Source: Pseudomonadota bacterium
Lineage (GTDB): Bacteria > Pseudomonadota > Gammaproteobacteria > Xanthomonadales > Xanthomonadaceae
Length of the DNA stretch: 16,325 nt
Reading direction: 5' to 3'
Assembly: GCA_023391775.1 (NCBI GenBank)
Contig: JAEWAG010000363.1
Location: forward strand, 1 to 16,325
The notes below the pieces were generated by a model. That model had not been told where the DNA came from. It saw only the letters and a program-made list of their open reading frames with translations, and ran no database searches. Below, in pieces: positions 1-7,729 of the stretch (the stretch's first letter is position 1; the number at the start of each line of letters is the position of its first letter). The translations under genes were made by a program, and so were the position numbers.

Positions 1-38
1 GGCAGGCGGCAGGCGGCAGGCGGCAGGCGGCAGGCGGC
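1..38. repeat. 7-bp tandem repeat, five copies of GGCAGGC
   Basis: Five exact copies of GGCAGGC fill positions 1-35, followed by GGC and then unique sequence. The array starts at the very first base, so it probably continues outside the window and its true copy number is unknown. A unit of 7 is not a multiple of 3, so copy-number change would shift any reading frame crossing it. I see no convincing gene across it, and it may simply be an intergenic slippage tract. Confidence 0.85.
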
Positions 39-356
39 GTCGATCATCCGGACCTGGCCAGCCATATGCACGGGGCGTCGGTGGATCCTTGCCGACACCC
101 GACACGAACCTGGCACGGAGCAATGCACATCACCCCCGGGTTGGCACGGCAAGCGCCTGGGCGGTCGCGTCATGGCGCACAGCCCCGGGACACGCGCGGG
201 CGGGGCTCGGACCAGATCCGCATCGGTCCCGAGGCGGCACCGGCGTCGCGGCTGCGCAAGTACGGCGAACTCCTACAGAAAATTCAGCCACGCGCTGATT
301 TCCTTCTGTTTGCGGACCGGAGATGCTGGGTTGCCCGAGCGAAATGGATTTCGCGC
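39..356. other. Gene-free leader region upstream of the lone fimT, with an imperfect hairpin
   Basis: About 320 bases with no convincing gene. The fimT frame stays open through this stretch but has no pilin-like sequence and no ATG, GTG or TTG close upstream of position 357, so I treat that as chance openness in GC-rich DNA. The one structured element is an imperfect inverted repeat at 275-309: outer arms ACAGAA and TTCTGT, inner arms TCAGC and GCTGA around the loop CACGC. It lies about 48 bases before the fimT ATG and could be a terminator of an upstream gene or part of the fimT 5' leader. I saw no clear -35/-10 pair. Confidence 0.5.
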
Positions 357-899
357 ATGCGCAAGGACGCGCCGGGCACCTGTCCCGGCTTCACCCTGGT
401 GGAGCTGATGGCCACGCTTGCCGTGGTGGCCATCATTGCCAGTCTGGCGTTGCCGGGCTTCAGGCACGTCGTGGAGCGGCAGCGGACGGCCAGCGCCATG
501 CATGGACTGACAGTCCATCTGGCGCTGGCCCGTACCGCCGCCATCAGCTCCCGGACGCCCGTGACCCTCTGCCCCACCCGGGGCCATGGCCTGTGCAGCG
601 ACAGCGCAGACTGGAGCACTGGCTGGCTGATCTACCGCGATCCCGGGCGCAGCAACCAGCCACTGGTCCCGGACCATGTGCTGCGGGAGGAGCCGGCGCC
701 GGTACACGACTCGATCCGCATCTTCTCCTCGGCCGGCCGGGTGCGGGTCCGCTACCAGCCGGACGGACGCGCCGCCGGCGCCAACCTCACATTGCGGGTC
801 TGCACGGCCGAGCGGCTGCTGGGCGAGGTCGTGGTCAACAACGTGGGCAGGACCCGATCCACGCGTCCGCAGCAGGACATCCCCTGTCCCGAAGGCTAG
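357..899 (+). CDS. fimT: Stand-alone GspH/FimT-type pseudopilin, candidate DNA-uptake minor pilin
   Basis: A 180-residue type IV pseudopilin. An 11-residue leader ends in Gly, followed by FTLVEL (residues 12-17) with Glu at mature +5 and a hydrophobic helix to about residue 34: a class III signal cut and methylated by PilD. The rest fits the GspH domain: GWLIYRD near residue 90, a YQPDGRA segment near 133-139, paired cysteines (C72/C80, C149/C177) and a terminal strand ending VNNVGRTR (160-167). The GRTR matches the GRxR motif reported for FimT DNA binding in Legionella. The only sensible start in frame is the ATG at 357; its Shine-Dalgarno is weak. It stands apart from the pilus operon, with a tRNA gene downstream. 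Family assignment is firm; the DNA-uptake role is inference. Confidence 0.85.
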   Translation: MRKDAPGTCPGFTLVELMATLAVVAIIASLALPGFRHVVERQRTASAMHGLTVHLALARTAAISSRTPVTLCPTRGHGLCSDSADWSTGWLIYRDPGRSNQPLVPDHVLREEPAPVHDSIRIFSSAGRVRVRYQPDGRAAGANLTLRVCTAERLLGEVVVNNVGRTRSTRPQQDIPCPEG

Positions 900-1185
900 C
901 GACGCGGGCACGGGCGCGACGTCGGTGATGGCGCTCCGGGGCACCCCGGGACGCCTGCCGCAACGCCCCTGCAGCCGGCGCCCACCGCACCGCCCGCGCC
1001 AACCTGGATCAAACAGGGAGCGGACTCGCTCCCGACGCCGTGGCGTCGGGCATCCACCCTTTCGCCAAGAGACCTGCACCTCCGGTGCCACGGCCAAGCC
1101 AGGCATAAGATGCCGCCCGACCCTCCCCTGCCGCCTTCGCCGACCGGCCTGGCAAGCCGCGCGCATACGCCGCTCATCGAACCCC
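900..1185. other. Gene-free spacer between fimT and tRNA-Asn
   Basis: GC-rich spacer of about 290 bases before the tRNA promoter. Open frames on both strands here give low-complexity Arg/Pro/Ala-rich translations with no recognisable domain, so I call no gene. The only clear element is the hairpin at 1031-1050, listed separately. Confidence 0.55.
1031..1050 (+). terminator. GC-rich hairpin, possible terminator of the lone fimT
   Basis: CCCGACGCC and GGCGTCGGG form a perfect 9-bp inverted repeat with only GT between them, so about 8 bp would pair in RNA around a tetraloop. It lies 131 bases after the fimT stop. No T-run follows, so intrinsic termination is uncertain. It could also be a REP-like or protein-binding palindrome. 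Confidence 0.4.
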
Positions 1186-1215
1186 TTGCCGATGCCGCCG
1201 AGGTCTGACTACAAT
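1186..1215 (+). promoter_or_regulatory. Sigma70-type promoter of tRNA-Asn
   Basis: TTGCCG (1186-1191) and TACAAT (1210-1215) are separated by 18 bases and placed so that transcription would begin around 1222, a few bases before the mature tRNA 5' end at 1225. Both boxes are close to the sigma70 consensus, and the position relative to a tRNA gene makes this the best-supported promoter in the window. Confidence 0.75.
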
Positions 1216-1224
1216 ACGCGCCCC

Positions 1225-1301
1225 GCCCGAATAGCTCAGCCGGTTAGAGCACTTGACTGTTAATCAGGGGGTCGTTGGTTCGAGTCCAACTTCGGGCGCC
1301 A
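1225..1301 (+). tRNA. tRNA-Asn, anticodon GTT
   Basis: A complete cloverleaf of 77 bases including encoded CCA (1299-1301). The acceptor arms GCCCGAA (1225-1231) and TTCGGGC (1291-1297) pair fully, with discriminator G1298. The D arm has GCTC/GAGC. The anticodon stem CTTGA/TCAGG encloses the loop CTGTTAA with anticodon GTT at 1259-1261, read as Asn. The T arm GTTGG/CCAAC encloses TTCGAGT. It has its own promoter upstream and a strong terminator directly downstream, so it is a single-gene unit. Confidence 0.97.
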
Positions 1302-1308
1302 GACACAG

Positions 1309-1342
1309 GAAGGGCCTGCAGAAATGCAGGCCCTTCTTTTTT
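1309..1342 (+). terminator. Intrinsic terminator of tRNA-Asn
   Basis: A perfect 12-bp stem, GAAGGGCCTGCA (1309-1320) with TGCAGGCCCTTC (1325-1336), closes on a GAAA tetraloop and is followed by six T residues (1337-1342). It begins 8 bases after the tRNA CCA. The converging pilE operon ends at 1506, so read-through from the minus strand would also meet this stem, though without a T-run on that side. Confidence 0.93.
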
Positions 1343-1505
1343 GCGTGGGCTAGAGGTCAGAGCGACCGGAGTGACGTTCTGGGGCGCTCCGGCCGGGAAT
1401 GACCCGACATCACCTCCGATCCCACGGCAGGATCGACCGCGCATCGCGGCATTGCTCCGTTGCCCAGCGGGCGGTCAGCCATGAGCATGAGGTGCCCCGT
1501 TTGCG

Positions 1506-1934
1506 TCACCAGCATTCGGCGGCGTTCGCATTCGCACTCGAGCCGCGCGCGCCCGTGCTGGTGATCGACAGCGTGCCGCATTTGGCGTCTTTTTGTCTGT
1601 CCGTTGGTGTAGCCAGCAGCGTGAACGTCTTGGTTGTAACGCCTTCTAGCTTGAGCTCGTAGAACGGACTCAGATCAGGGCCGCATTGCGCCGGGGCCGG
1701 CGCGCCCGCATAGCTCAGGTGTGTCGTGTAGTAGCGTTCCATGAACTGGGCTCGCTCCTGCAGGCAGGCGGCGGCGGCTGATCGGCGCGACTTGATAACG
1801 AAACCCTGATAGCTGGCGTTCGCAATCGAAGCCAAGATCGCGACGATTGCCACCGCAATCATCAGCTCGATCAGGGTGAAGCCGCGCACTCGGCGCTGCC
1901 CCGGCACTCCTGCGCCCGTGTACCTAGTTGACAT
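1506..1934 (-). CDS. pilE: Type IV minor pilin PilE
   Basis: A 142-residue type IV pilin-like protein. A basic 18-residue leader ends in Gly, then FTLIELM (residues 19-25) with Glu23 at mature +5 and a hydrophobic helix to about residue 40: a class III prepilin processed by PilD. The globular part has four cysteines (57, 84, 119, 141), probably two disulfides. Being last in a fimT-pilV-pilW-pilX-pilY1 operon identifies it as the minor pilin PilE of the priming complex rather than the major pilin. The ATG overlaps the end of pilY1 by 11 bases and is preceded by a strong purine-rich site (GGAGGGAG, about 7 bases upstream) inside the pilY1 coding end, so the start is well supported. No clear terminator follows; the convergent tRNA terminator is about 165 bases away. 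Confidence 0.92.
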   Translation of the reverse strand: MSTRYTGAGVPGQRRVRGFTLIELMIAVAIVAILASIANASYQGFVIKSRRSAAAACLQERAQFMERYYTTHLSYAGAPAPAQCGPDLSPFYELKLEGVTTKTFTLLATPTDRQKDAKCGTLSITSTGARGSSANANAAECW

Positions 1935-4900
1935 TGATCAGCTCCCTCCAGGAAACACGCTTCACCAGCGCCTGTGCGCCGCTGGTCTTGATCTTCGAGT
2001 AGGTGCCATCGTCCAGGCTCGTATACATGTAGGAGCCGAGGAAGATTGGGTTGTTGGGGCCACTGCCGTAGCCGATACCCGAGTAGGGGGTCGAGGTATT
2101 GCCGCCCTGGAAGTCACCGTTGTCGCCCACGGTGCCCGAGTAGTCGATGTCGAAGAAGGCACTGTTCAGGCGGCCGCCGGTGAACGGGTCGATCGCCATC
2201 GTGAAGCCCTTGCCGCTGGGCGCGCAGGGATCGGTCGAGTCCGGGAAACGCGTGGTGCCGATCAGGGCCAGGCCCTGGAAGAAGTTCGGCACCACCATGC
2301 GTTCGCCGCGGGGCGTGCCGCCCTGGGCCTCGGCTGGCGAGCGCAGGTCGATGTACCAGCCATCGGTACCGGGGGCGCCGGTCTTCTCGATCACCCGTCC
2401 CTTCTCGTCCTCGTGGGTAATGCTCGACTTCTTGAGGCCGGCCTCGGTGACCAGGGCATTGCGGTCGATGATCCCGTACCAGCTCTGCACCGTCTGGTTC
2501 GCGGTAGGGCTGGTATCGGCCATGCTCAGGTAACGCCCCGTGCCGAAGAAGACCCAGGTCTCCGGCGGCTTGTAGGGGTTCTTGGCAACCAGCGGAGCAG
2601 CGGTGATCGGCTGGCCGGTGCGGGTGGTGTACAGCTTGATCGCCGCATTGGTGGCCAGGTCGAACTTCCACAGGTTGCCCCTCAGGTCACCTGCGTAGAC
2701 GGTATCGAAGTTGCCATCAGGCTTGCTGGGGATGGTGGTGCCACGCTCATCCCACACGTTCACGGCCGACAGGCCGTTGTCGCCGGTGGCCGCGGTATTG
2801 ATCGAGCCCTTGTTCGCTCCGGTGGCGGCATCGAGCATGATCAGCACCGCCGAGTCACTGGTGCTGTTTGGGCCGTTGCCCAGGAACACGCGCCAGTCGC
2901 CATCCGCGACCTTGGCGATGATCGGACGACCCAGCGCATTGCCCAGGTAGGTACCGACCGCCGCATCGGATACGGTCTTCTCCCAGAGCAGGCTTGGCGC
3001 ATCCGGGTTGGTCACGTCCAGGGCGAAGATGGATTTGCCGCCGCGCCCCATGGTGCCGACGAGGACGGTCCTCCAGGTCGTGCCGTCCTTGATGTCTGCG
3101 ACGGTGATCTCGCCGTCCACCGAGTAGGCGTGGTCGTACTGGGGATCCCAGTACGGATACTTGCTGGTCGACGGATCGCTTTCCTGCAAGACGGCCATGG
3201 CCTCGGTGGGCATGAACGCGAACAACTCCCTGCCGCAGTCGGCACCGGTGGCCGTGCACGCCGTACTGGCATCCGGCGCCTTGAAGGCGTGCAGCATGCC
3301 GTCGTTGGCACCGACATAAACCGCCGGCTTGCGGTTCGCATTGGCGGCGGCGAACGAGGCATAAGACGTGTCGCCGGCGTGCAGGTTGGCGTTCGGCTTG
3401 CCGACATAGACCGGGGTGGAGTTGATGATGTCACCCAGCATGCCGCGGCGGTTACGGAAGATCTGCAGGCTGCCGGTCGCGGCGGACTGTCGCTCGTGGG
3501 TGCGATCGCCGAGGATGTAGCGAAGCTGATCGTTGGAAAGCGTGGACAACCCGGTCGGCTTGACCACCGTCGGGCTGGCCAGCGTCGAGCCGGTCCAGTT
3601 GCTGATGAAGTTAGCGAGCGTGCCGCCGTTGCTGTACAGCAGCTTACGCTGGGTGTAGTGCATCACCGTAGCACTGGCGTTGACCCTAGTGTCGCCTGCC
3701 GCTTGGCCCAGCCAGTCCGATGCATCCCAGCGGTCGGTCAGGGTGCCAGTGCTTACATCGACATCGCTTGCGGTCAGGCGGCCACCCCAGCCGTTGGAGA
3801 TGTACTTGGCCTGGTAGGTGCGCGCTCCTACTTCCAGCTTGGTCGTATTACTGGCAAACGAGCCGCCCGATCCGCTGATGTCGTCAGTGATACGGCTGAA
3901 CGCGGCCGTCAGACTGTCAATCATCGCCTGGCCATTGTTGGCGAAGAACAGATTGTTTGGCTGGGCGAAGGAGTTCGCTACGTTGTTGCCGGCGTGTGTG
4001 GTCCACGCCGAACGGTTGGCGCTCCACCATGCTTGAGTCGGTACCGAGGCATTTCCGTTGGCGTCGTATGAAGTCTCCGGGATCCGGAAGCCACCGTATT
4101 TGGTAGCCAGGTAGTACTGGTTGGTCGTCGGCCCAAGGTAGTCGTTGCGCTCGACCACATCGACCCAGTACGTGCTGACCGACTGGCCGCGCGCACGTGC
4201 CACTGTCCCGTCGTCGTTCTTGGCTAGGACGGTGTTCGGTACGTCCGGACGCAAGTCATTGAGGTGCGACCACATCGCCAATGCCGCGATTACGTTTTTG
4301 TTCGAGTTGAGCGAGATGGTGCCATCGCCCTTGCCGCTGAGGCTGCTGATGTAGCTGTTGGGAATCGTTGGGTCAACATCAAGCGCGGAGCGGGATTCAT
4401 TTGACGAGGTATCGCCAATGCCAAGCATCACGTTGGTCTGGCACTGATAAAGAATCGGATCCTTGTCGGCGCCCACGCGCTGGGTGCTCCCCCAGGCGAC
4501 AGGCTGTTCGTCGCCCGTGCCATACCAGTCGCGAATAGCCGGCATGCCGTCCGAACGGCGGTAGCGGTTTGTGGAGGCAGTACCCGAGCGCCCAGCGTAG
4601 TCGGTGTCGAGCAAACGGTTTGCGTAGGTGCCGGAGCTCTCTCCACCCATGCCGCGCAAGTACCGGAGGGCGGCGTAATACAGATCGCTTACGTTGTCAG
4701 CACCGCCCGAGCAGGACGAGTTGCCCGAGTTGCCGCAGATAGAATACGGGGAACTGTAGCCACCCTTGAGCGGGATCTGATTCCCAACATCGATCTGGCC
4801 GAACCGATTGATATAGTTGATAACGCCGCTGTAGCGAATACTGTTGTTGCCGCCGATGTGAGTTGTAGTCGCCAACGCATCGCCAGCATCCGGATTGGCC

Positions 4901-6063
4901 AAAATCACGCCTGTGGCAGCGTCCCATTCGGGGTTGTCCACTCCAGCAATACGGCCGACACGGTCCGGGTACGGCTTTTCGCCCTGCAAGACCGGGCCGA
5001 CCAACTTCTGACGCGCGCGCAGCAGCGCGCCCTCGGTCTTGAGATCGCTGGTCTGGTACCCGAAGACGCTGTAGCGGAGCTTTTTGGAATTCCCTTGGAT
5101 CAGGCCCTCCGGCTTCCAGTGGCTACCGTAGCGCGCACAGAAGCCTCGCCGGTCGATGGTGCCGTCGCACACTTGGACTCGGACACTGACGGTGTAGACG
5201 GTGTTGTTGCCAAACGTGGGATTCTCATCGCTATGACCTGACCGCTTGCACATCATGTCGGTCGTGTTGAGCGTGAAGTTCGAGCGACAGCTCGTAGCCG
5301 AGTTCGGAAGGGTGTGCTGACTTGGGTTATAGGGAACTGCCCGTACAGTGCCGTCACTCAGGATCCCGTTGCCCACAGTCACCTGACCGTTGCCACCGAT
5401 ACCACCCGTGCTGCTGCCGATAAACCACATCTGGTTGTGCAAGCCACCGATGCGGGTCCGGACCGAAGTGAAAGAGCCCGGCATCACGCTGGACACGCCG
5501 CTACTGATGCGGCGGAAGTCATTGTAATCGGCGATGTAACGGTCGGAACGTGCCTTCTCGAGCCACGTGGTGCCATTGGCTTCGTCACGGACACGGTAGC
5601 CGCCGGTCAGCGCCATACGGAAGGTATCTACTGCCTGGGCGGTTGCCCAGTTCATGAAGTTGCCACTCCACTTTCCAGAGCAGCTGTGATTCGAGCCGGC
5701 CGCCACTGCTGGACGGAAGTACCGTTGATCTTCCTGGGCCGCGTACACATAGTCGTAGCACACGGCAGAGTTGAAGTAGCCCGAATAAACGGTTGCGGCG
5801 TTGTACGACGTAGAGTTGTTGCCAGTCTCCCGCTTGCCCGGGTCGTTTGCATGAGTAATCGCCGTGGGCCACTCAAATGACGGGACCAGCACCATGTTGC
5901 CCGGCACGCTGTTGCTCACCGTCAGCGGCTTGTTGTCGATTGGCACCGCAGAAACAGCGGAGGTCGAGCACAGCGCCGCGAGCAGGCCAACCGCAAAAGC
6001 GGACAGGCTGTCGGCGCGCGCCTGCGTGGTAAAGGGTTGGGTCGACATGGAAGTGCTCTTCAT
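1924..6063 (-). CDS. pilY1: Type IV pilus tip adhesin / assembly factor PilY1
   Basis: A 1379-residue secreted PilY1/PilC-family protein that sits with the minor pilins at the pilus tip and acts in priming, retraction control, adhesion and surface sensing. From the chosen ATG there is a signal peptide with hydrophobic core SLSAFAVGLLAAL and a likely cut after AVSA. The N-terminal half has the family's SGYFNSAVCYDY and GNFMNWAT segments, but no DxSxS metal motif near its start. The C-terminal half is the PilC beta-propeller with VYVGANDGMLHAF (about 915-927) and VYAGDLRGNLWKFDL after D1120. The calcium loop there is partly degenerate (D1116 and D1120 kept, P1112 and K1114 at the first two ligand positions). 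The start at 6063 is preferred for its GGGAG 7 bases upstream; ATG 6108 or GTG 6111, overlapping the pilX stop, are alternatives adding 15-16 residues. Length is somewhat above the P. aeruginosa protein. Confidence 0.93.
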   Translation of the reverse strand: MKSTSMSTQPFTTQARADSLSAFAVGLLAALCSTSAVSAVPIDNKPLTVSNSVPGNMVLVPSFEWPTAITHANDPGKRETGNNSTSYNAATVYSGYFNSAVCYDYVYAAQEDQRYFRPAVAAGSNHSCSGKWSGNFMNWATAQAVDTFRMALTGGYRVRDEANGTTWLEKARSDRYIADYNDFRRISSGVSSVMPGSFTSVRTRIGGLHNQMWFIGSSTGGIGGNGQVTVGNGILSDGTVRAVPYNPSQHTLPNSATSCRSNFTLNTTDMMCKRSGHSDENPTFGNNTVYTVSVRVQVCDGTIDRRGFCARYGSHWKPEGLIQGNSKKLRYSVFGYQTSDLKTEGALLRARQKLVGPVLQGEKPYPDRVGRIAGVDNPEWDAATGVILANPDAGDALATTTHIGGNNSIRYSGVINYINRFGQIDVGNQIPLKGGYSSPYSICGNSGNSSCSGGADNVSDLYYAALRYLRGMGGESSGTYANRLLDTDYAGRSGTASTNRYRRSDGMPAIRDWYGTGDEQPVAWGSTQRVGADKDPILYQCQTNVMLGIGDTSSNESRSALDVDPTIPNSYISSLSGKGDGTISLNSNKNVIAALAMWSHLNDLRPDVPNTVLAKNDDGTVARARGQSVSTYWVDVVERNDYLGPTTNQYYLATKYGGFRIPETSYDANGNASVPTQAWWSANRSAWTTHAGNNVANSFAQPNNLFFANNGQAMIDSLTAAFSRITDDISGSGGSFASNTTKLEVGARTYQAKYISNGWGGRLTASDVDVSTGTLTDRWDASDWLGQAAGDTRVNASATVMHYTQRKLLYSNGGTLANFISNWTGSTLASPTVVKPTGLSTLSNDQLRYILGDRTHERQSAATGSLQIFRNRRGMLGDIINSTPVYVGKPNANLHAGDTSYASFAAANANRKPAVYVGANDGMLHAFKAPDASTACTATGADCGRELFAFMPTEAMAVLQESDPSTSKYPYWDPQYDHAYSVDGEITVADIKDGTTWRTVLVGTMGRGGKSIFALDVTNPDAPSLLWEKTVSDAAVGTYLGNALGRPIIAKVADGDWRVFLGNGPNSTSDSAVLIMLDAATGANKGSINTAATGDNGLSAVNVWDERGTTIPSKPDGNFDTVYAGDLRGNLWKFDLATNAAIKLYTTRTGQPITAAPLVAKNPYKPPETWVFFGTGRYLSMADTSPTANQTVQSWYGIIDRNALVTEAGLKKSSITHEDEKGRVIEKTGAPGTDGWYIDLRSPAEAQGGTPRGERMVVPNFFQGLALIGTTRFPDSTDPCAPSGKGFTMAIDPFTGGRLNSAFFDIDYSGTVGDNGDFQGGNTSTPYSGIGYGSGPNNPIFLGSYMYTSLDDGTYSKIKTSGAQALVKRVSWRELINVN

Positions 6064-6107
6064 CGCGATACTCCCTGCGCGGTCACGCAGCTGGCTCCTC
6101 GTCTTCA

Positions 6108-6749
6108 TCACTTGGCCACCACGTTGGCCTGCAGTACCACGACCGCGCGGTCGCTGCTGGCACCCTGCGCACCAGGGTTGTGGCTGCGGGCGAAGATGCG
6201 ATACATCGCCTCCTGGATCACGGCACCGCCACCGCCGCCATACTGGGTCGACGCGGCGCTGGAGCCGAGGCCAAGCTCGTCATAGCTGTCGCGCAGGCCC
6301 ATGTACTGCACGTAGTACTGCGGCGTGCCGGCCGAATTGTTGTCCGTGCCGAGCTGGTCGGTGGCGTTGAACCAGCAGTCCCCGGTCAGGCTGGCACCGG
6401 CGCAAACCGTGCCACCGCCATAGATGTTGGCCGGCATGGCACCGCACTTGGTGGCATCGATACCGCCCGCGCCGCCATTGGACGGATCCGCGCCGCACTT
6501 GACCCCGATCACCCAGCCATTGCCGTTGGCCAGCACCGCATTGCGCACCTTCTCCTCGGCCTCGCGCAGCGCCGACTCGGCCTGCTGGAACGCCAGGCTG
6601 CGGTCGTACATGTTGGCGCTCATGCGCTCTTCCAGCAGGGTGCCGCGCAGCACAGCCAGGCCCAGCAGGGTCATGACCAGCAGCAGGATCAGCACCACCA
6701 CCAGGGAGGCGCCACGCTGGTGGGACGGATTAATGGCAGGTCGGCTCAT
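6108..6749 (-). CDS. pilX: Type IV minor pilin PilX
   Basis: A 213-residue PilX-type pseudopilin. A short basic leader ends RG (12-13), followed by ASLVVVLILLLVMTLLGLAVL and the PilX signature around LLEERMSANMYDRSLAFQQAESALREAE (38-65). The mature +5 position is Val18 instead of Glu, as expected for the PilX/GspK class that sits at the very tip and need not pair with a subunit above. The soluble part is Gly-rich with four cysteines (85, 102, 116, 125). Its ATG overlaps the pilW stop (ATGA) and its TGA overlaps possible pilY1 starts, so it is translationally coupled in the operon. Confidence 0.92.
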   Translation of the reverse strand: MSRPAINPSHQRGASLVVVLILLLVMTLLGLAVLRGTLLEERMSANMYDRSLAFQQAESALREAEEKVRNAVLANGNGWVIGVKCGADPSNGGAGGIDATKCGAMPANIYGGGTVCAGASLTGDCWFNATDQLGTDNNSAGTPQYYVQYMGLRDSYDELGLGSSAASTQYGGGGGAVIQEAMYRIFARSHNPGAQGASSDRAVVVLQANVVAK

Positions 6750-7729
6750 AGCACGCGGTTCCGCAGGGTGACGACGCTTTCGATGGTGCGTTTGAGCGGC
6801 TGTCCATCGGTGCCGGTTGCTTCGCTATCACGCAGCTCCATGGTCATGTGCACAGCGCGTACGTTCTTCCATGCGTTGGCATCCAGCCCAAGGGTGCTGG
6901 CGTCGACATAGCCGGCATCAATCAGATACCGGAACTGGAGGTCGGACACTCCCTGCACCACCTCTTCCTCTGCGTTCCCGTTGACCTTGCGGTAGAGGGA
7001 ACCATTGCGCATGAACCAGCGAATGCCCCTCAGGGAGCTGATAGTGGCGAACCTGGGAAAAGCGTAGGCCGTGGCTGCACCGGAGCAGGCCACCGCATTG
7101 GGCTGCGGGAAGTAGCCGCACTTGTTGTGCGTGCCCTCCTTGAAGCTGACGCTGCCGGTCGCGCCAGGGCTGCTGGCGCCATTGGCGCGGAACACACCCA
7201 GCACCTTCATGTCGCAGATCATCACCGGTTCGCCATCCTTGAAGGCGGGATTACCCGGCGAATAGGTGACCATTGTGTCGCTTGCGGCGAGATCAGCGGT
7301 TGAACTACGGATATCGTCACCAGTCCGCAGTATCTGGATCACGTCGGCAGTACTGGCAAATGGCGCTTTGCCTGTTTCAAAGCCGAAAATTGGAAACGCC
7401 AGCGCCATATACCAGGAGTTGTTATCGACATTGGGCGCAGCGCTCAAAGCATCGTGCGCGATGTTTCCGGGGGGCATATTCACGTCACATGGCGTAGCCC
7501 CCGCCTCGCGAATGTCGCGCGACAGCATCTCGAAGGCCACCTGCCCATTCTCCTGGATCCGGCCCAGGCTCTGGGTGGCGCGATAGGTCTGCTTGTTCGA
7601 GGCGAACACGCCGATTGCCGCGCCTACTACCAGCAAGCCGAGCACCAGCGCGATCATCAATTCGATCAGGCTCACGCCGCGTTGAGTGCGATAGAAGGTC
7701 ATCGTGGTGCGTTTCCTGACAGGACTCAT
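6746..7729 (-). CDS. pilW: Type IV minor pilin PilW
   Basis: A 327-residue PilW-family minor pilin (GspJ-like role in the priming complex). The leader ends RG (17-18), followed by VSLIELMIALVLGLLVVGAAIG with Glu23 at mature +5. The region around ATQSLGRIQENGQVAFEMLSRDIREAG (51-77) is the characteristic PilW segment. Cysteines occur in the soluble domain. The ATG at 7729 overlaps the pilV stop in an ATGA junction; an internal ATG at 7702 would give a 9-residue leader and has AGGAAA about 10 bases upstream, so it is a serious alternative. Bases 7261-7440 are about 52% G+C by hand count, well below the flanking genes. Confidence 0.91.
   Translation of the reverse strand: MSPVRKRTTMTFYRTQRGVSLIELMIALVLGLLVVGAAIGVFASNKQTYRATQSLGRIQENGQVAFEMLSRDIREAGATPCDVNMPPGNIAHDALSAAPNVDNNSWYMALAFPIFGFETGKAPFASTADVIQILRTGDDIRSSTADLAASDTMVTYSPGNPAFKDGEPVMICDMKVLGVFRANGASSPGATGSVSFKEGTHNKCGYFPQPNAVACSGAATAYAFPRFATISSLRGIRWFMRNGSLYRKVNGNAEEEVVQGVSDLQFRYLIDAGYVDASTLGLDANAWKNVRAVHMTMELRDSEATGTDGQPLKRTIESVVTLRNRVL

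Noticed and set aside
273..1166. Long minus-strand open frame opposite the lone fimT
   Set aside because: Arg/Gly-rich shadow with no domain; the plus-strand pseudopilin explains the coding signal.
1225..1301. tRNA-Asn as a genomic-island attachment site
   Set aside because: No integrase, no direct repeat of the tRNA 3' end and no mobile genes are visible nearby; both sides carry chromosomal genes.
1244..1444. Minus-strand open frame antisense to tRNA-Asn ending in RSWTRTNDPLINSQVL
   Set aside because: This is the familiar spurious translation of the antisense strand of a tRNA-Asn gene; it runs over the tRNA and its terminator.
1343..1505. Small gene or terminator downstream of pilE
   Set aside because: Only short dyads (for example CGATCC/GGATCG at 1417-1435) without a T-run, and open frames without ribosome sites or domains.
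1876..4071. 731-codon plus-strand open frame antisense to pilY1
   Set aside because: Composition is low-complexity and follows the pilY1 codons in reverse; the PilY1 protein is clearly the real product.
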